Part shown: one piece after another, positions 42,035 to 51,467 of the stretch
Layout: each line of letters starts with the position of its first letter
Numbering within the stretch: the stretch's first letter is position 1
DNA from: Heracleum sosnowskyi
Taxonomy: Eukaryota; Streptophyta; Magnoliopsida; Apiales; Apiaceae
Assembly (NCBI GenBank): GCA_030848705.1
Contig: CM061237.1
Coordinates: 78,921,910-78,985,909 of the forward strand
DNA length: 64,000 nucleotides
Direction: 5' to 3'
Program-made: the position numbers and the translations under genes
The notes under the pieces: generated by a model
The model's database searches: none
What the model saw: only the letters and a program-made list of their open reading frames with translations
Told to the model about the DNA's origin: nothing

Positions 42035-44472
42035 CTAGTCAAAACCAGAGACCATTCCAAGTTCATTTACCAGTCTTGTAAAGGTAGCTTCACTCAAAGG
42101 TTTGGTGAAGATATCTGCAAGCTGTTGGTCTGTAGACACAAAATGAAGCTCAATATCACCTTCTTCTACATGTTCCCTGATTAAATGATACCTTATGCTG
42201 ATGTGCTTGGTCATGGAATGCTGTACTGGATTACCTGTCATAGCAATAGCACTTTGATTATCACAGTAAATAGGTATTTTAGAGTACCTTAATCCATAGT
42301 CCAGCAATCGATTCTTCATCCATAAAATCTGTGCACAACAGCTACCAGCAGCTATATACTCTGCTTTTGCTGTGGATGTAGAAATTGATTTCTGTTTCTT
42401 GCTGTACCAAGAAACTAATCTGTCACCAAGAAATTGACAGCTTCCACTTGTGCTTTTTCTGTCTATCTTACAACCTGCAAAATCTGCATCAGAATAACCA
42501 ATTAATTTAAACTCTGATTCTCTAGGGTACCACAGACCAAGGGTTATGGTTCCTTTGAGATATTTGAAAATTCTTTTCACAGCTGTTAGATGTGGCTCTC
42601 TGGGGTCTGCTTGAAATCTTGCACAAAGACATGTTGCATACATGATATCTGGTCTACTTGCAGTGAGATAAAGAAGAGACCCTATCATTCCTCTATAGTT
42701 TGTCATATCTACTGAGGCTCCTGTGTCTTTGTCTAGCTTTGTTGCTGTAGCCATGGGAGTTGAAGCAGATGAACTATCAAGCATACCAAATTTCTTGAGA
42801 AGATTTCTGGTATATTTTGCTTGATTGATAAAAATCCCATCATCTGTTTGCTTTACTTGTAAGCCTAGAAAATAACTAAGCTCTCCCATCATGCTCATTT
42901 GATACCTTGACTGCATAAGCTTGGCAAATTTCTTACAGAGTTTGTCATTAGTAGACCCAAAAATTATGTCATCCACATAGATTTGAACTAACAGCAAATC
43001 ATCACCAGAATTAAAGAAGAACAAGGTTTTGTCAATTGTACCTCTAGTGAACCCACTTTCTAAAAGAAATTGAGCTAGAGTTTCATACCATGCTCTAGGT
43101 GCCTGCTTTAGTCCATATAATGCCTTGTCAAGCCTGTAGACATAATCTGGATGTTTGGGATCTACAAACCCTGGTGGTTGTTCAACAAACACTTCTTCTT
43201 CAAGTTTCCCATTGAGAAAAACACTTTTCACATCCATCTGAAAGACTTTAAACTTCTTGTGTGCAGCATAGGCCAGAAAAATCCTTATTGCCTCCAATCT
43301 TGCAACTGGAGCAAAAGTTTCATCATAGTCAAATCCTTCCTGCTGTGAATAGCCTTTAGCCACAAGTCTAGCCTTATTCCTTGTAATCACTCCATCACTG
43401 TCTGTTTTGTTTCTGAAAACCCACTTTGTACCAACAATAGATCTGTTTTTAGGTCTTGGTACAAGAGTCCATACTTCATTCCTTTCAAATTCATTTAACT
43501 CTTCCTGCATAGCTGTTATCCAGTTTGCATCTTGAAGAGCTTCTTCCACTTTCTTGGGCTCAGTTTGAGACAAGAATGCATGAAACAGACATTCATTAGT
43601 TGTAGCACTTCTAGTTCTCACACTAGCTTCTGGATCTCCAATTATCAAGTCAGGTGTGTGAGCTTGTGTCCACCTTCTTGCTGTTGGTAATTGGCTTCTA
43701 TTATCAATATTAGATCCTCCCCCTTGATCCATGCTTTCCTGATTTTCTTCTTGACCATTTGCATTCTCTGAGGCTCCCCCTGAATTGGACTGCTCAGAGT
43801 TTGGATTTTCAGTGTTTGACTCAGAGTTTGGGATAGATCCTTCAGCTGATTCACTTTCAGAATTTGAGTCATTATCTTGAGATGTTTCTGAAGTATCTTC
43901 ACACTCCCCCTCGACTGGTTCTCTATTTTGTTCTGTCAGAGAAATTCCCTCAGTGTTTACCAGTAGAGGTTCAGAGTATGCTTCGTCAGAGTTTGTTGGA
44001 TTTGCTTCATCAGAGTTTACGTCATCAGAGTTTAGATCTTCATTTTCAAATCGAAGTTGATCATGATAGTCTTCATCTTCTATTCCAGTTATTTTCTTGT
44101 CATCAAATGACACATGTATAGATTCCATGATCACTTTAGTTCTCAGATTGTAGACTCTGAAAGCTTTAGTTGATAGTGGGTATCCAACAAAAATTCCTTG
44201 ATCAGCTTTTAAGTCAAACTTGGTCAATTGTTCAGGATGAGTTTTCAACACAAAACACTTGCATCCAAAAATATGAAAATATTTCAAATTTGGCTTCTTA
44301 TTTTTCACCATCTCATATGGTGTTTTCCCATGCTTGTTGATCAGTGTAGAAATTTGAGTAAAACAAGCTGTTTGAACAGCTTCTGCCCAGAAATAAGTTG
44401 GCAATTTTGCTTCATCAAGCATTGTTCTGGCAGCTTCGATTAAGGTTTTGTTCTTTCTTTCAACTACACCAT
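42035..44472 (-). pseudogene. pol: E4 pol, 3' part: end of integrase, RT, RNase H
   Basis: Open from the E5 insertion point to TAA/TAG-type stop at 42035 with no internal stop, so only the insertion breaks the gene. It begins at NGVVERKNKTLIEAARTM (integrase Glu region), continues with the GCKCFVLKTH region, and has a variable linker rich in NSD/NSE repeats (about 43640-44040). RT follows with WVFRNKTDSDG, QMDVKSVFLNGKLEEEV and QIYVDDIIFGST (about 42960). RNase H has YSDADFAGCKIDRKS and STAKAEYIAAGSCCAQ (about 42350); the Glu usual in STAEAEY is Lys here. The end is ELGMVSGFD. The linker includes NSGGASEN over the conserved purine tract (43774-43780). Confidence 0.92.
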
Positions 44473-45748
44473 TGTTAGAAATGAATACCACTAGAAACTA
44501 GACAGAGGGGGGGTGAATGGATAGTTTGATATATTTTTCGATCTTGAAAACTAAGTAAACAACTGTATGTGATTATGATATGTAATATGCAGAAAGTAAA
44601 TAACACACACAATCACTTTAATCTACTTTGTATAAGCAAATTAAATACTACAGCTTTCCAGGAAATTCACAATCGAATTTCTGGCTTCTAAACAAGAACG
44701 GTTTGAACTTGCTTGCTTACAGAGAAAAGAGCTTAGCAAATAACTATGTGTATCTCTCTTACAGCTTACAGTTGTGTGTGCACGATATATATATTTACCT
44801 ATACAAACTAGGCACACACAATATTACACAGCTACCCCTTCTGAAAGTCCAACTTGTCCTGCCATAAGAAGTTCACTGTGTCAGGAAGGACCACCTGCTT
44901 TTCGGAGTCTTTCCCGTTTCTGTAGCTGCTTGTCTCTTATCTTTCTCTCCAAGTTTAGCTGTAGATTTGCCATCTGTTCTTTGGACCACCTTGCCAGAAC
45001 AAATGCTTCAGTATTTGTCTCCTTTGATTCTTGGTTCTGTACCTTGATTTGTCTTGTTATAAACGGCTAAGTGTTGATATCGTGAACTCCACTTTATCCC
45101 TGACTATGCGATCTCCCTTGTGAGGACTACGCGATATAGCCTTTGAAGACTTTGCGACATAGGTCATTTGACGACTATGCGACATAGGTCATTTGATGAC
45201 TATACGACATAGGTCATTTGATGACTATGCGACATAGGTCATTTGATGACTATGCGACATAGTGCTTCTGAGGACTTCACGATCTAGGCTCCTTTGACTT
45301 TGCTGACTTCAACACTTCACGACATGTGTCTTGAGGACTTCTCGACATAGTACAAAATGGACTATGCGATATAGTACTTCACGACATGGATATTGGTGAC
45401 TTCACGACATAGCTTTCTTTTGACTTTGCTATATAATGCCTTAGACAAATTCCTGCAACTTATTTCTTCATAGCCTTATTCAACTCTATCCTGCTGCATG
45501 AACACTTCTGAACTTCTACCAGGATAATTATTCAATGGCCTATATACAATCTAGATGCAAGAAACTTTACTAAGCTCATTATAAGTCTGAGCATACATGA
45601 TCAAACTAATGTTCATGAGAACAAGACAAGTACATTTAGAGACCTATACTATATCCCAGTGATAGAAATCACTAGGTCATGTAATGTGACATAGTCACAT
45701 AGTGTAGGCTTGTTAATAGTGGTATTCAGACATGTCTTGAGCCTAACA
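44473..45748 (-). repeat. E5 3' LTR
   Basis: Plus-strand ends are tgttagaaatg and gagcctaaca. It contains a G-run (agagggggggtgaatgg) equivalent to the C-run of E2/E3, a TATA-like element at about 44785-44797 (read on the minus strand), and the gacatag repeat block. ORFs 44628-44867 and 44774-45070 recur in both LTRs and are not genes. Confidence 0.96.
45111..45430. repeat. E5 motif cluster and 25-bp tandem array in the LTR
   Basis: Units of 25 bp (gcgacataggtcatttgatg plus actat) start near 45155, 45180, 45205, 45230 and 45255. Around them are scattered relatives: gactacgcgatatag, ctatgcgatatagt, cttcacgacatag. The core ctatg-cga-catag is palindromic. The same array lies at 57887-57994 in the other LTR with the same unit order. 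Confidence 0.93.
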
Positions 45749-45902
45749 ATCTCCCCCAAATTGTGAGTAAGATCCTTAGGCACAATTTCATGTCTGATAA
45801 CAAGCCTAACTTACATAAAAGGAAATTTAGTAACAGAGAGGACAATTCATGAACATTGAGATTCAGAAATTTGATTACATAGAAACATTGAAAGCTTACA
45901 GA
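45749..45902 (-). other. E5 polypurine tract and 3' untranslated stretch
   Basis: On the minus strand, tttgggggaga (plus coordinates 45750-45760) abuts the 3' LTR. The next 140 bp up to the aORF stop carry no ORF. Confidence 0.88.
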
Positions 45903-48900
45903 TTACTTTTGTTGCTTAGCAGCTTCAGCTTCCAATTGTTTCTCTAGCAAATCATCATATATCTTCTTTTTCCTTATTTCTTCTTTTCTCTTCATGTCAA
46001 TGATGGCTTCTTGAATTTCTTCTCTTGCAATCAGTTCTTCAATGAGAGGTGAGCCTTCCAGGTCATCAATTGCAGCTTTGAGTGCACTTTCTACATATGA
46101 GTCCAGAAACTCCATCCTTATTTTGCTTTGGCCTCCATGTGAGTTTTTGTACTCCACAATGTAAGGATTTTGTTTGACCCTGCACATCCCTTTCTGCCTT
46201 AGCTCCTTAGCCCTCTCTTCCATCTCAGCCATTTCTTTCTCTTTCTGTATGTTTTTCTTTTCATTCTCTTTCCTCATGTTTTCTTCATAATCAGCATGCA
46301 TTTTCAAGTACCTGGCAATATCTATCTTCCATGTCCTTTCATCCTTTTCTTCAAAATTCAGTAAGGCATTTATCCTTTCAAGCTCATACTTATAGAAATA
46401 TTGCCAGCTTCCTTGCTTCATTATTCTTTCTCTTCCATCAGTGTATTTGATATCTAGATGATCCAACCTCACTTTGACTTCAAAGATCCTTTGAGCCCTC
46501 AAAAATGCTAGGGCATCTTCATCATAGTCCTCATCTAGTGGAAGCACATTGATGCCAATAACATTTGTGAGTTTTCCAGTCTTCTTTGTTATCCTTATCC
46601 TTTTGGGTACACTCTTGATCTTCAAATGCTTCACAAGAGATACCTTTCTTGAACAAGGAGAATTAGTCTTCAGTGCCACATCACTTGGAAGTAGCTTCAT
46701 TCCTTTCCCCTTCATCCACTGTAACACTCCACTAGCTGTGACTTTGTGGAAGTGTTTTCTTGAGATTATTTTAGTGGCTTCATCTTTCATCTGTGGCAAT
46801 TCAGGTTCAGAAGTCATGGATAATGATTTTGGAGGATCATTGCTAACAGTACCCACCCTAGACTTAGAGTCTTGTGTTGTGGTTAAAGTACTACTAGCAA
46901 TGTCCTTGACTTGCTGAATTCCACTCCTAGTTCTCTTCACTGTCTCCTTTGCCCCCTTTGTGTCATCACCATCATCTTTAGATTTCTTGGAAGATTTGCT
47001 CCTGCTGCTGTCACTTGGTCCATCCTTATTACTCCTTGAATGAGATCTCCTCCTGTAGGTTTTCTCCTCATCATCATCCTCCCCATCCTTCTTCATGTTC
47101 TTTTCTTTGATAGATTCAGGCAAAACACCATGAATCAGAAAAGATTGTAGAATGTTAATCATCTCTAATTCCTCTGCTGTCTTGACTCCTTTCTTTGCTC
47201 TCAGCAATTGCAGCACTTGATTGATCTTTGAGTTATTCTTCATTTGCAGATCTTTGGGAATGACTAGTTGGTCAATACTTCTGACTTTGGATAGACTTTG
47301 AAAAATTACTGTCCTTGGCTTGGGTATGACCTCAGGCAGTCTTTGATTTTGGTTCAACTCCAAGTCATTATAAAGACTTTCATTGTTAGCCCCACTCCTT
47401 TCAATCAACTCCAGAATTATTGACACTTCAGTAAACCTCAGTTTCTCTAGAGTTTGAAATGCTAAGTGCCACAAGCAGTTGTCCTTGCACACCATGATTA
47501 TTTCTCTCAGATAAACATCCCTGATTTTCCTTACTGCAACTGTGAAGTACTTGATACCTTCCCTGAGCTTCTTTCTGTACACTTGTGCATCTCCTTGAGC
47601 ATTCTTGTAGGTGGCTTTCAGAAACTCCAGGAATGCCTCATCATGATAGATGTTAGAGTTGGCAACTTCCTGTAGCTTGGCCTCAGTGATAAGTGTAGCT
47701 TGGGTAGGTTTAGCAATTGGAGTAGGTATAGCAGGTTGAGAGGTTAAGATGTCTTTAGGCATTGTGGATGGATAGAATGTTGTGGTTACTGTGCTTTTCT
47801 GACCTTGTGCATTGATGACCTCTACAGGGGGAAGATTGATTGGCTTTATTGTCTCTTCAATAAGCTTGCCCTTAAGTTTTGATTGCTTGGCAGGTGCTCC
47901 CCCTTTCTTTTTCACATTGACCTCCTTTCCTTTCTCCCCCTTAGGCTTGGGATCAGACAAGATGTCTTGAGCTTCCCCAGGAATAGGCAGGTTGAAAGAT
48001 TTCATCATTGAGGTCATCATTTGTTGCTGCACCAGCAAGATGTTTGTTGTGTTGTTGCCTTGAGCATCTAGCTTGTCATTGAGTTGGCTTAGAGATGCAG
48101 ATAGCATTCTGTTTTCATCTTTGAGAGAGGCCACTTCCTTTTCTAAGCCATCCACCTTGGAGAATAATTGTTGAGACTTGAAGGAGTTTAGAGATTGATC
48201 TTTGACCCTGGCAAAGTCATATTTGGAGATGTCGGACAGAGGGACTTCATCCACCAGCTTATCACCATACTGGTTTTTCCACATGACATTTAACATAGCA
48301 TTGGTGGTGATGGTAGATTTTGCTTGATTTTCCAGTGTAGAAGCCAGTTTCTTGATGTTGTCTGTGACCATGGCAAGAGTCACATCCATCATGGACACAT
48401 TGGAGGAGGTTTTCTGGACTTCTTTGAGGATACCATCCACCTTGGGAAAATCAGAGAGATAAGAGTTTCTTAGCTTGGTGAGGGATCTGTCTGTCTCCTC
48501 CTGAATAGAAGAAATCTCTGATTGAAGCCCTTTCCCAAGATAATGCAGAGCCTTCAACTGGTTCTTGTACACATCATTCACAGCTTCATATATGGCAACA
48601 GGAGAAAGATCCTTAGCATTTGAGCCCAGAGAGGTGAGGTATTCTTCTCTCACAAAAGCCAGGGCATCCTTGAGCTTGAGAGTCCTCTTAGCATCCAACC
48701 AGGCATCCACATTCCCCTCTGGTTCAGCTGTATCCACAATCTTCTCCTGTTGAGCTTCAACATCCTCCTTATGGCAGAGCAGGATAGCTTCATAATCAGC
48801 ATTTGGAAGGTTGGAGGTGAGGAGATGTTGAGCTATCTTTGAGAACTCATCAATCTGTGCCACATGGAGATCCTGTATGGCTTCTTCTGTCATTTTGGAG

Positions 48901-50753
48901 GGCACAGATGATGATCCTGAAGGCCTGTCATGTTGCACAGGCTTCAGCCATTCTGACATTGTGGCCTGAGCCAAGTGAGAGCTAGTGTTAGGCACTTCAT
49001 GAGATGTGTGAGTTTGAGTCTCCTCCAGCCTTGGAATGGCTGTAGGGTCTGATGTTGTCTCCATTGAAATGGGATGTATTACAACATCAGCCCTATTTGT
49101 CTGTGAAGACATTTCCACATCCCTAAGGATGGGAGAATGAGGCACAGAGTCTCCAGTGAAAACTGGTGAATCCTCCATGTTTGTGTTGGTGTCATTAGGA
49201 TATGCCTCAGCATGCATTCCCTGACCAACCAAATGTGGGTCCTGAGTGGTGAGCACAGTGTCAAGCACCATGTCACTTGAAGTTGGCTCAATCACAGGGC
49301 TGGATTGTGATTGATCAAGGGCAAGATTGTCATGAGAATGACTCTCTTGTTCAGAAGAAATTTTAGTGGAAGAATCTGAGAGAGAAGTGGGGTTCAGATT
49401 AGATTTTGGCAACTCCCCCTGAGAAATAGGAGGAGTTTCAACATTGATGTGCTCTCCACTTAGTGTTTGATCACCCTTATCACTCCTAGGATCAAGAGTG
49501 AGGTCTTGACCCTGTGCAGACTCTTTACAACTTGCAGTGGGGAGGCTGCTCTTTTCAATGCCCATGACCTGTTGAGAGGCCATAGACAGTAGCAGGTGTA
49601 CCCCTTTTTCCACATCTGAATCCTGTTGGGAGGATTCAGTGGTAGCTTTAGATTTTGACTTCTTCTTTGGTCTGGTGAGAGGTGACTCAGGAATCTCACT
49701 TGCTAGTTCTACAGATTCATGGATAATAGCTAGGGTTCTCTTCTTCTTCTTTTTAGGAACATCAACCTTTTGAGAGATTGATGCACTTGGCTGACTAGAC
49801 TCTACAGTGGTGTTTACAGTGGGGTTGCTGGATGGGATAGGGAGGCTTGGGTTAGACTGTGAAGCTCCTTCAGTCTCAGCCTCCCCTGTCCAGGAAAGAG
49901 CATGGTATATGGGCTTATCAAGTGGATAAGACTCGAATGTGTCCTGCATATGCTTGGTCACACTCAAGATCACATCCACTTGATTCCTTGTGTCCAATGA
50001 ACCAAACAGAATCTTGGACATGGACTTGGAATAAGCCAACTTTGATTTATCAATACCCTCCAAGTCATGGACATTTGCATCAAGATAATTTAAAATAACT
50101 TGAAGAAAGCGAGGGTAAAAGATGTCATTACCTCTTCCACGGACTGTCCTCCCTAGCCTTTGAGCCAATTCCTTGAGGATTATTGCTCCAACATTGATTT
50201 CCTGATTGTGGGCTAGGGAATAGGCCAGCTTCACAGCAATGTGACTGATATGGTCCCATCCTGTCTTTCTGCAAAGGAACACCTTCTGGAGTGCATCAAA
50301 TAGGAATGACCACTCCCTTCTTACAAATTTCTTGTTCAGCTTTCCGGTATCTATCTCATCTGCATACCGAATGAAGGTCATGAAGTCTACAATTTGAGCA
50401 TCTGTAGCTTCTTGGTCATGACCCTCCACCTTGAACCCTAATGCTTCATTTATCTCCTTCTCCCCAAACTGGAAGTGTTTGCCTCCAATTGAACAAGCTA
50501 TCTCCTGGAACGAAGTTCCATCTTCCCTGGCCATTGTAGAAACCAACGCCGTTCGCCAAAATCCTTCCAATACATCAACATACAACGTGGGGTTCAAGGT
50601 TAGGGCTTGGCTGAGGTAGGAATCGTTCAGGAACCGTACAAAACACTTGTACCTGGGTTTAGCCTCAGCCTCAGAGGGAATGGTGAGAAGATTTGTTTCT
50701 TTGGGGATGGTTAAAGGAATAGAGGATGATACTGTTTGAGATTTGGGTGCCAT
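45903..50753 (-). CDS. E5 aORF, long accessory protein after pol, function unknown
   Basis: An intact frame of 1,616 codons from ATG 50753 (MAPKSQTVSSSIPLTIPK), the longest aORF here. The N-terminal domain spans about 30-270 (FVRREWSFLFDALQKVFL, then FYPRFLQVILNYLDAN). A Ser/Thr/Pro-rich linker follows, then extensive coiled coil at about 690-960 (QSEISSIQEETDRSLTKLRN, SKVDGLEKEVASLKDENRML). Next is PKPKGEKGKEVNVKKK, encoded over the purine tract at 47934-47940. There is a second helical region, a basic Ser/Arg/Lys stretch with RRRSHSRSNKDG, and a C-terminal domain (LDIKYTDGRERIM, YFYKYELERINALL). The tail is a charged helix (KKNIQKEKEMAEMEERAKEL). No signal peptide or membrane helix is evident. 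The RS-like patch and coiled coils would fit RNA binding and self-association, but that is only a guess. Confidence 0.85.
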   Translation of the reverse strand: MAPKSQTVSSSIPLTIPKETNLLTIPSEAEAKPRYKCFVRFLNDSYLSQALTLNPTLYVDVLEGFWRTALVSTMAREDGTSFQEIACSIGGKHFQFGEKEINEALGFKVEGHDQEATDAQIVDFMTFIRYADEIDTGKLNKKFVRREWSFLFDALQKVFLCRKTGWDHISHIAVKLAYSLAHNQEINVGAIILKELAQRLGRTVRGRGNDIFYPRFLQVILNYLDANVHDLEGIDKSKLAYSKSMSKILFGSLDTRNQVDVILSVTKHMQDTFESYPLDKPIYHALSWTGEAETEGASQSNPSLPIPSSNPTVNTTVESSQPSASISQKVDVPKKKKKRTLAIIHESVELASEIPESPLTRPKKKSKSKATTESSQQDSDVEKGVHLLLSMASQQVMGIEKSSLPTASCKESAQGQDLTLDPRSDKGDQTLSGEHINVETPPISQGELPKSNLNPTSLSDSSTKISSEQESHSHDNLALDQSQSSPVIEPTSSDMVLDTVLTTQDPHLVGQGMHAEAYPNDTNTNMEDSPVFTGDSVPHSPILRDVEMSSQTNRADVVIHPISMETTSDPTAIPRLEETQTHTSHEVPNTSSHLAQATMSEWLKPVQHDRPSGSSSVPSKMTEEAIQDLHVAQIDEFSKIAQHLLTSNLPNADYEAILLCHKEDVEAQQEKIVDTAEPEGNVDAWLDAKRTLKLKDALAFVREEYLTSLGSNAKDLSPVAIYEAVNDVYKNQLKALHYLGKGLQSEISSIQEETDRSLTKLRNSYLSDFPKVDGILKEVQKTSSNVSMMDVTLAMVTDNIKKLASTLENQAKSTITTNAMLNVMWKNQYGDKLVDEVPLSDISKYDFARVKDQSLNSFKSQQLFSKVDGLEKEVASLKDENRMLSASLSQLNDKLDAQGNNTTNILLVQQQMMTSMMKSFNLPIPGEAQDILSDPKPKGEKGKEVNVKKKGGAPAKQSKLKGKLIEETIKPINLPPVEVINAQGQKSTVTTTFYPSTMPKDILTSQPAIPTPIAKPTQATLITEAKLQEVANSNIYHDEAFLEFLKATYKNAQGDAQVYRKKLREGIKYFTVAVRKIRDVYLREIIMVCKDNCLWHLAFQTLEKLRFTEVSIILELIERSGANNESLYNDLELNQNQRLPEVIPKPRTVIFQSLSKVRSIDQLVIPKDLQMKNNSKINQVLQLLRAKKGVKTAEELEMINILQSFLIHGVLPESIKEKNMKKDGEDDDEEKTYRRRSHSRSNKDGPSDSSRSKSSKKSKDDGDDTKGAKETVKRTRSGIQQVKDIASSTLTTTQDSKSRVGTVSNDPPKSLSMTSEPELPQMKDEATKIISRKHFHKVTASGVLQWMKGKGMKLLPSDVALKTNSPCSRKVSLVKHLKIKSVPKRIRITKKTGKLTNVIGINVLPLDEDYDEDALAFLRAQRIFEVKVRLDHLDIKYTDGRERIMKQGSWQYFYKYELERINALLNFEEKDERTWKIDIARYLKMHADYEENMRKENEKKNIQKEKEMAEMEERAKELRQKGMCRVKQNPYIVEYKNSHGGQSKIRMEFLDSYVESALKAAIDDLEGSPLIEELIAREEIQEAIIDMKRKEEIRKKKIYDDLLEKQLEAEAAKQQK

Positions 50754-51467
50754 TTCAAGAGAGAGAGTAAGAAAGAGAGTAGAGAATTTGTGCTTAGGTT
50801 AGAAAGTTTGAGAGCAATAGACAAGATGAAAAGATGCAAACGGTTAGAAAAAGGTATTTATATGATAGAGACACTGCGATATGGAGTTATGAATGTGTAC
50901 AGTCTATCTGTATGTCGCGAAGTCAGAAATGGCCTGTACCGCAAAGTCTTGCAAAGTATATCGCATAGTCTCAAGAATGAACTAAGTCGCAAAGTCCTCA
51001 AGATGAAAGGATTGGGGAGACTTTGCGATATAGTAGAAATACCCTGTCTAAAGCTCTCTTTTAGGAATTTGAAGCATTTTGTCAGACTTTTATCAAATTT
51101 TGAAATAAAATTAATTTAAATCAAAATTCTGTCAAATGTGGAGACTTGTCGATATAGTTATTCTAAGTCGCGAAGTCATAAAATTAACTATGTCGCAAAC
51201 TCATGAAATGAACTATGTCGCGAAGTCTCACAATCTCAACAGTTTGCGATATAAGTCTGTTTAATTTGAACTATGTCGTGAACTCTGAAAATCATCTATA
51301 TCGAGATGTCTCAAAAGCTCACAACTCCACTAACAAATATGATTTTGAAAAATATGCAGTAAAATACTGAAATATTTATAAATCATATCTCAGCTAATTT
51401 TCACTCCAAACAAATAGATCATTTAAATACAGTGAAAATTTACTGCTGCAACAATTAACCAGCATAT
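50754..51467 (-). promoter_or_regulatory. E5 pol-aORF spacer with a dozen E5 motif copies and a TATA-like box
   Basis: No element ORF (50736-51119 on the plus strand is chance). Between about 50878 and 51310 there are repeated tgtcgcgaagtc, ctatgtcgcaaa, tttgcgatatag and relatives, the same core as in the E5 LTR. On the minus strand catataaatacc (50854-50865) lies about 100 bp upstream of the aORF ATG and is followed by cttctcgct-type pyrimidine-rich leader. It probably controls aORF expression; inferred. Confidence 0.5.

Noticed and set aside
44628..45070. ORFs repeated at 44628-45070 and 57360-57802
   Set aside because: Same LTR sequence twice, on the strand opposite to E5 transcription; no coding signature.
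45111..45430. CRISPR-like array of 25-bp units
   Set aside because: Units are contiguous with no unique spacers, in plant LTR DNA; a plain tandem repeat.
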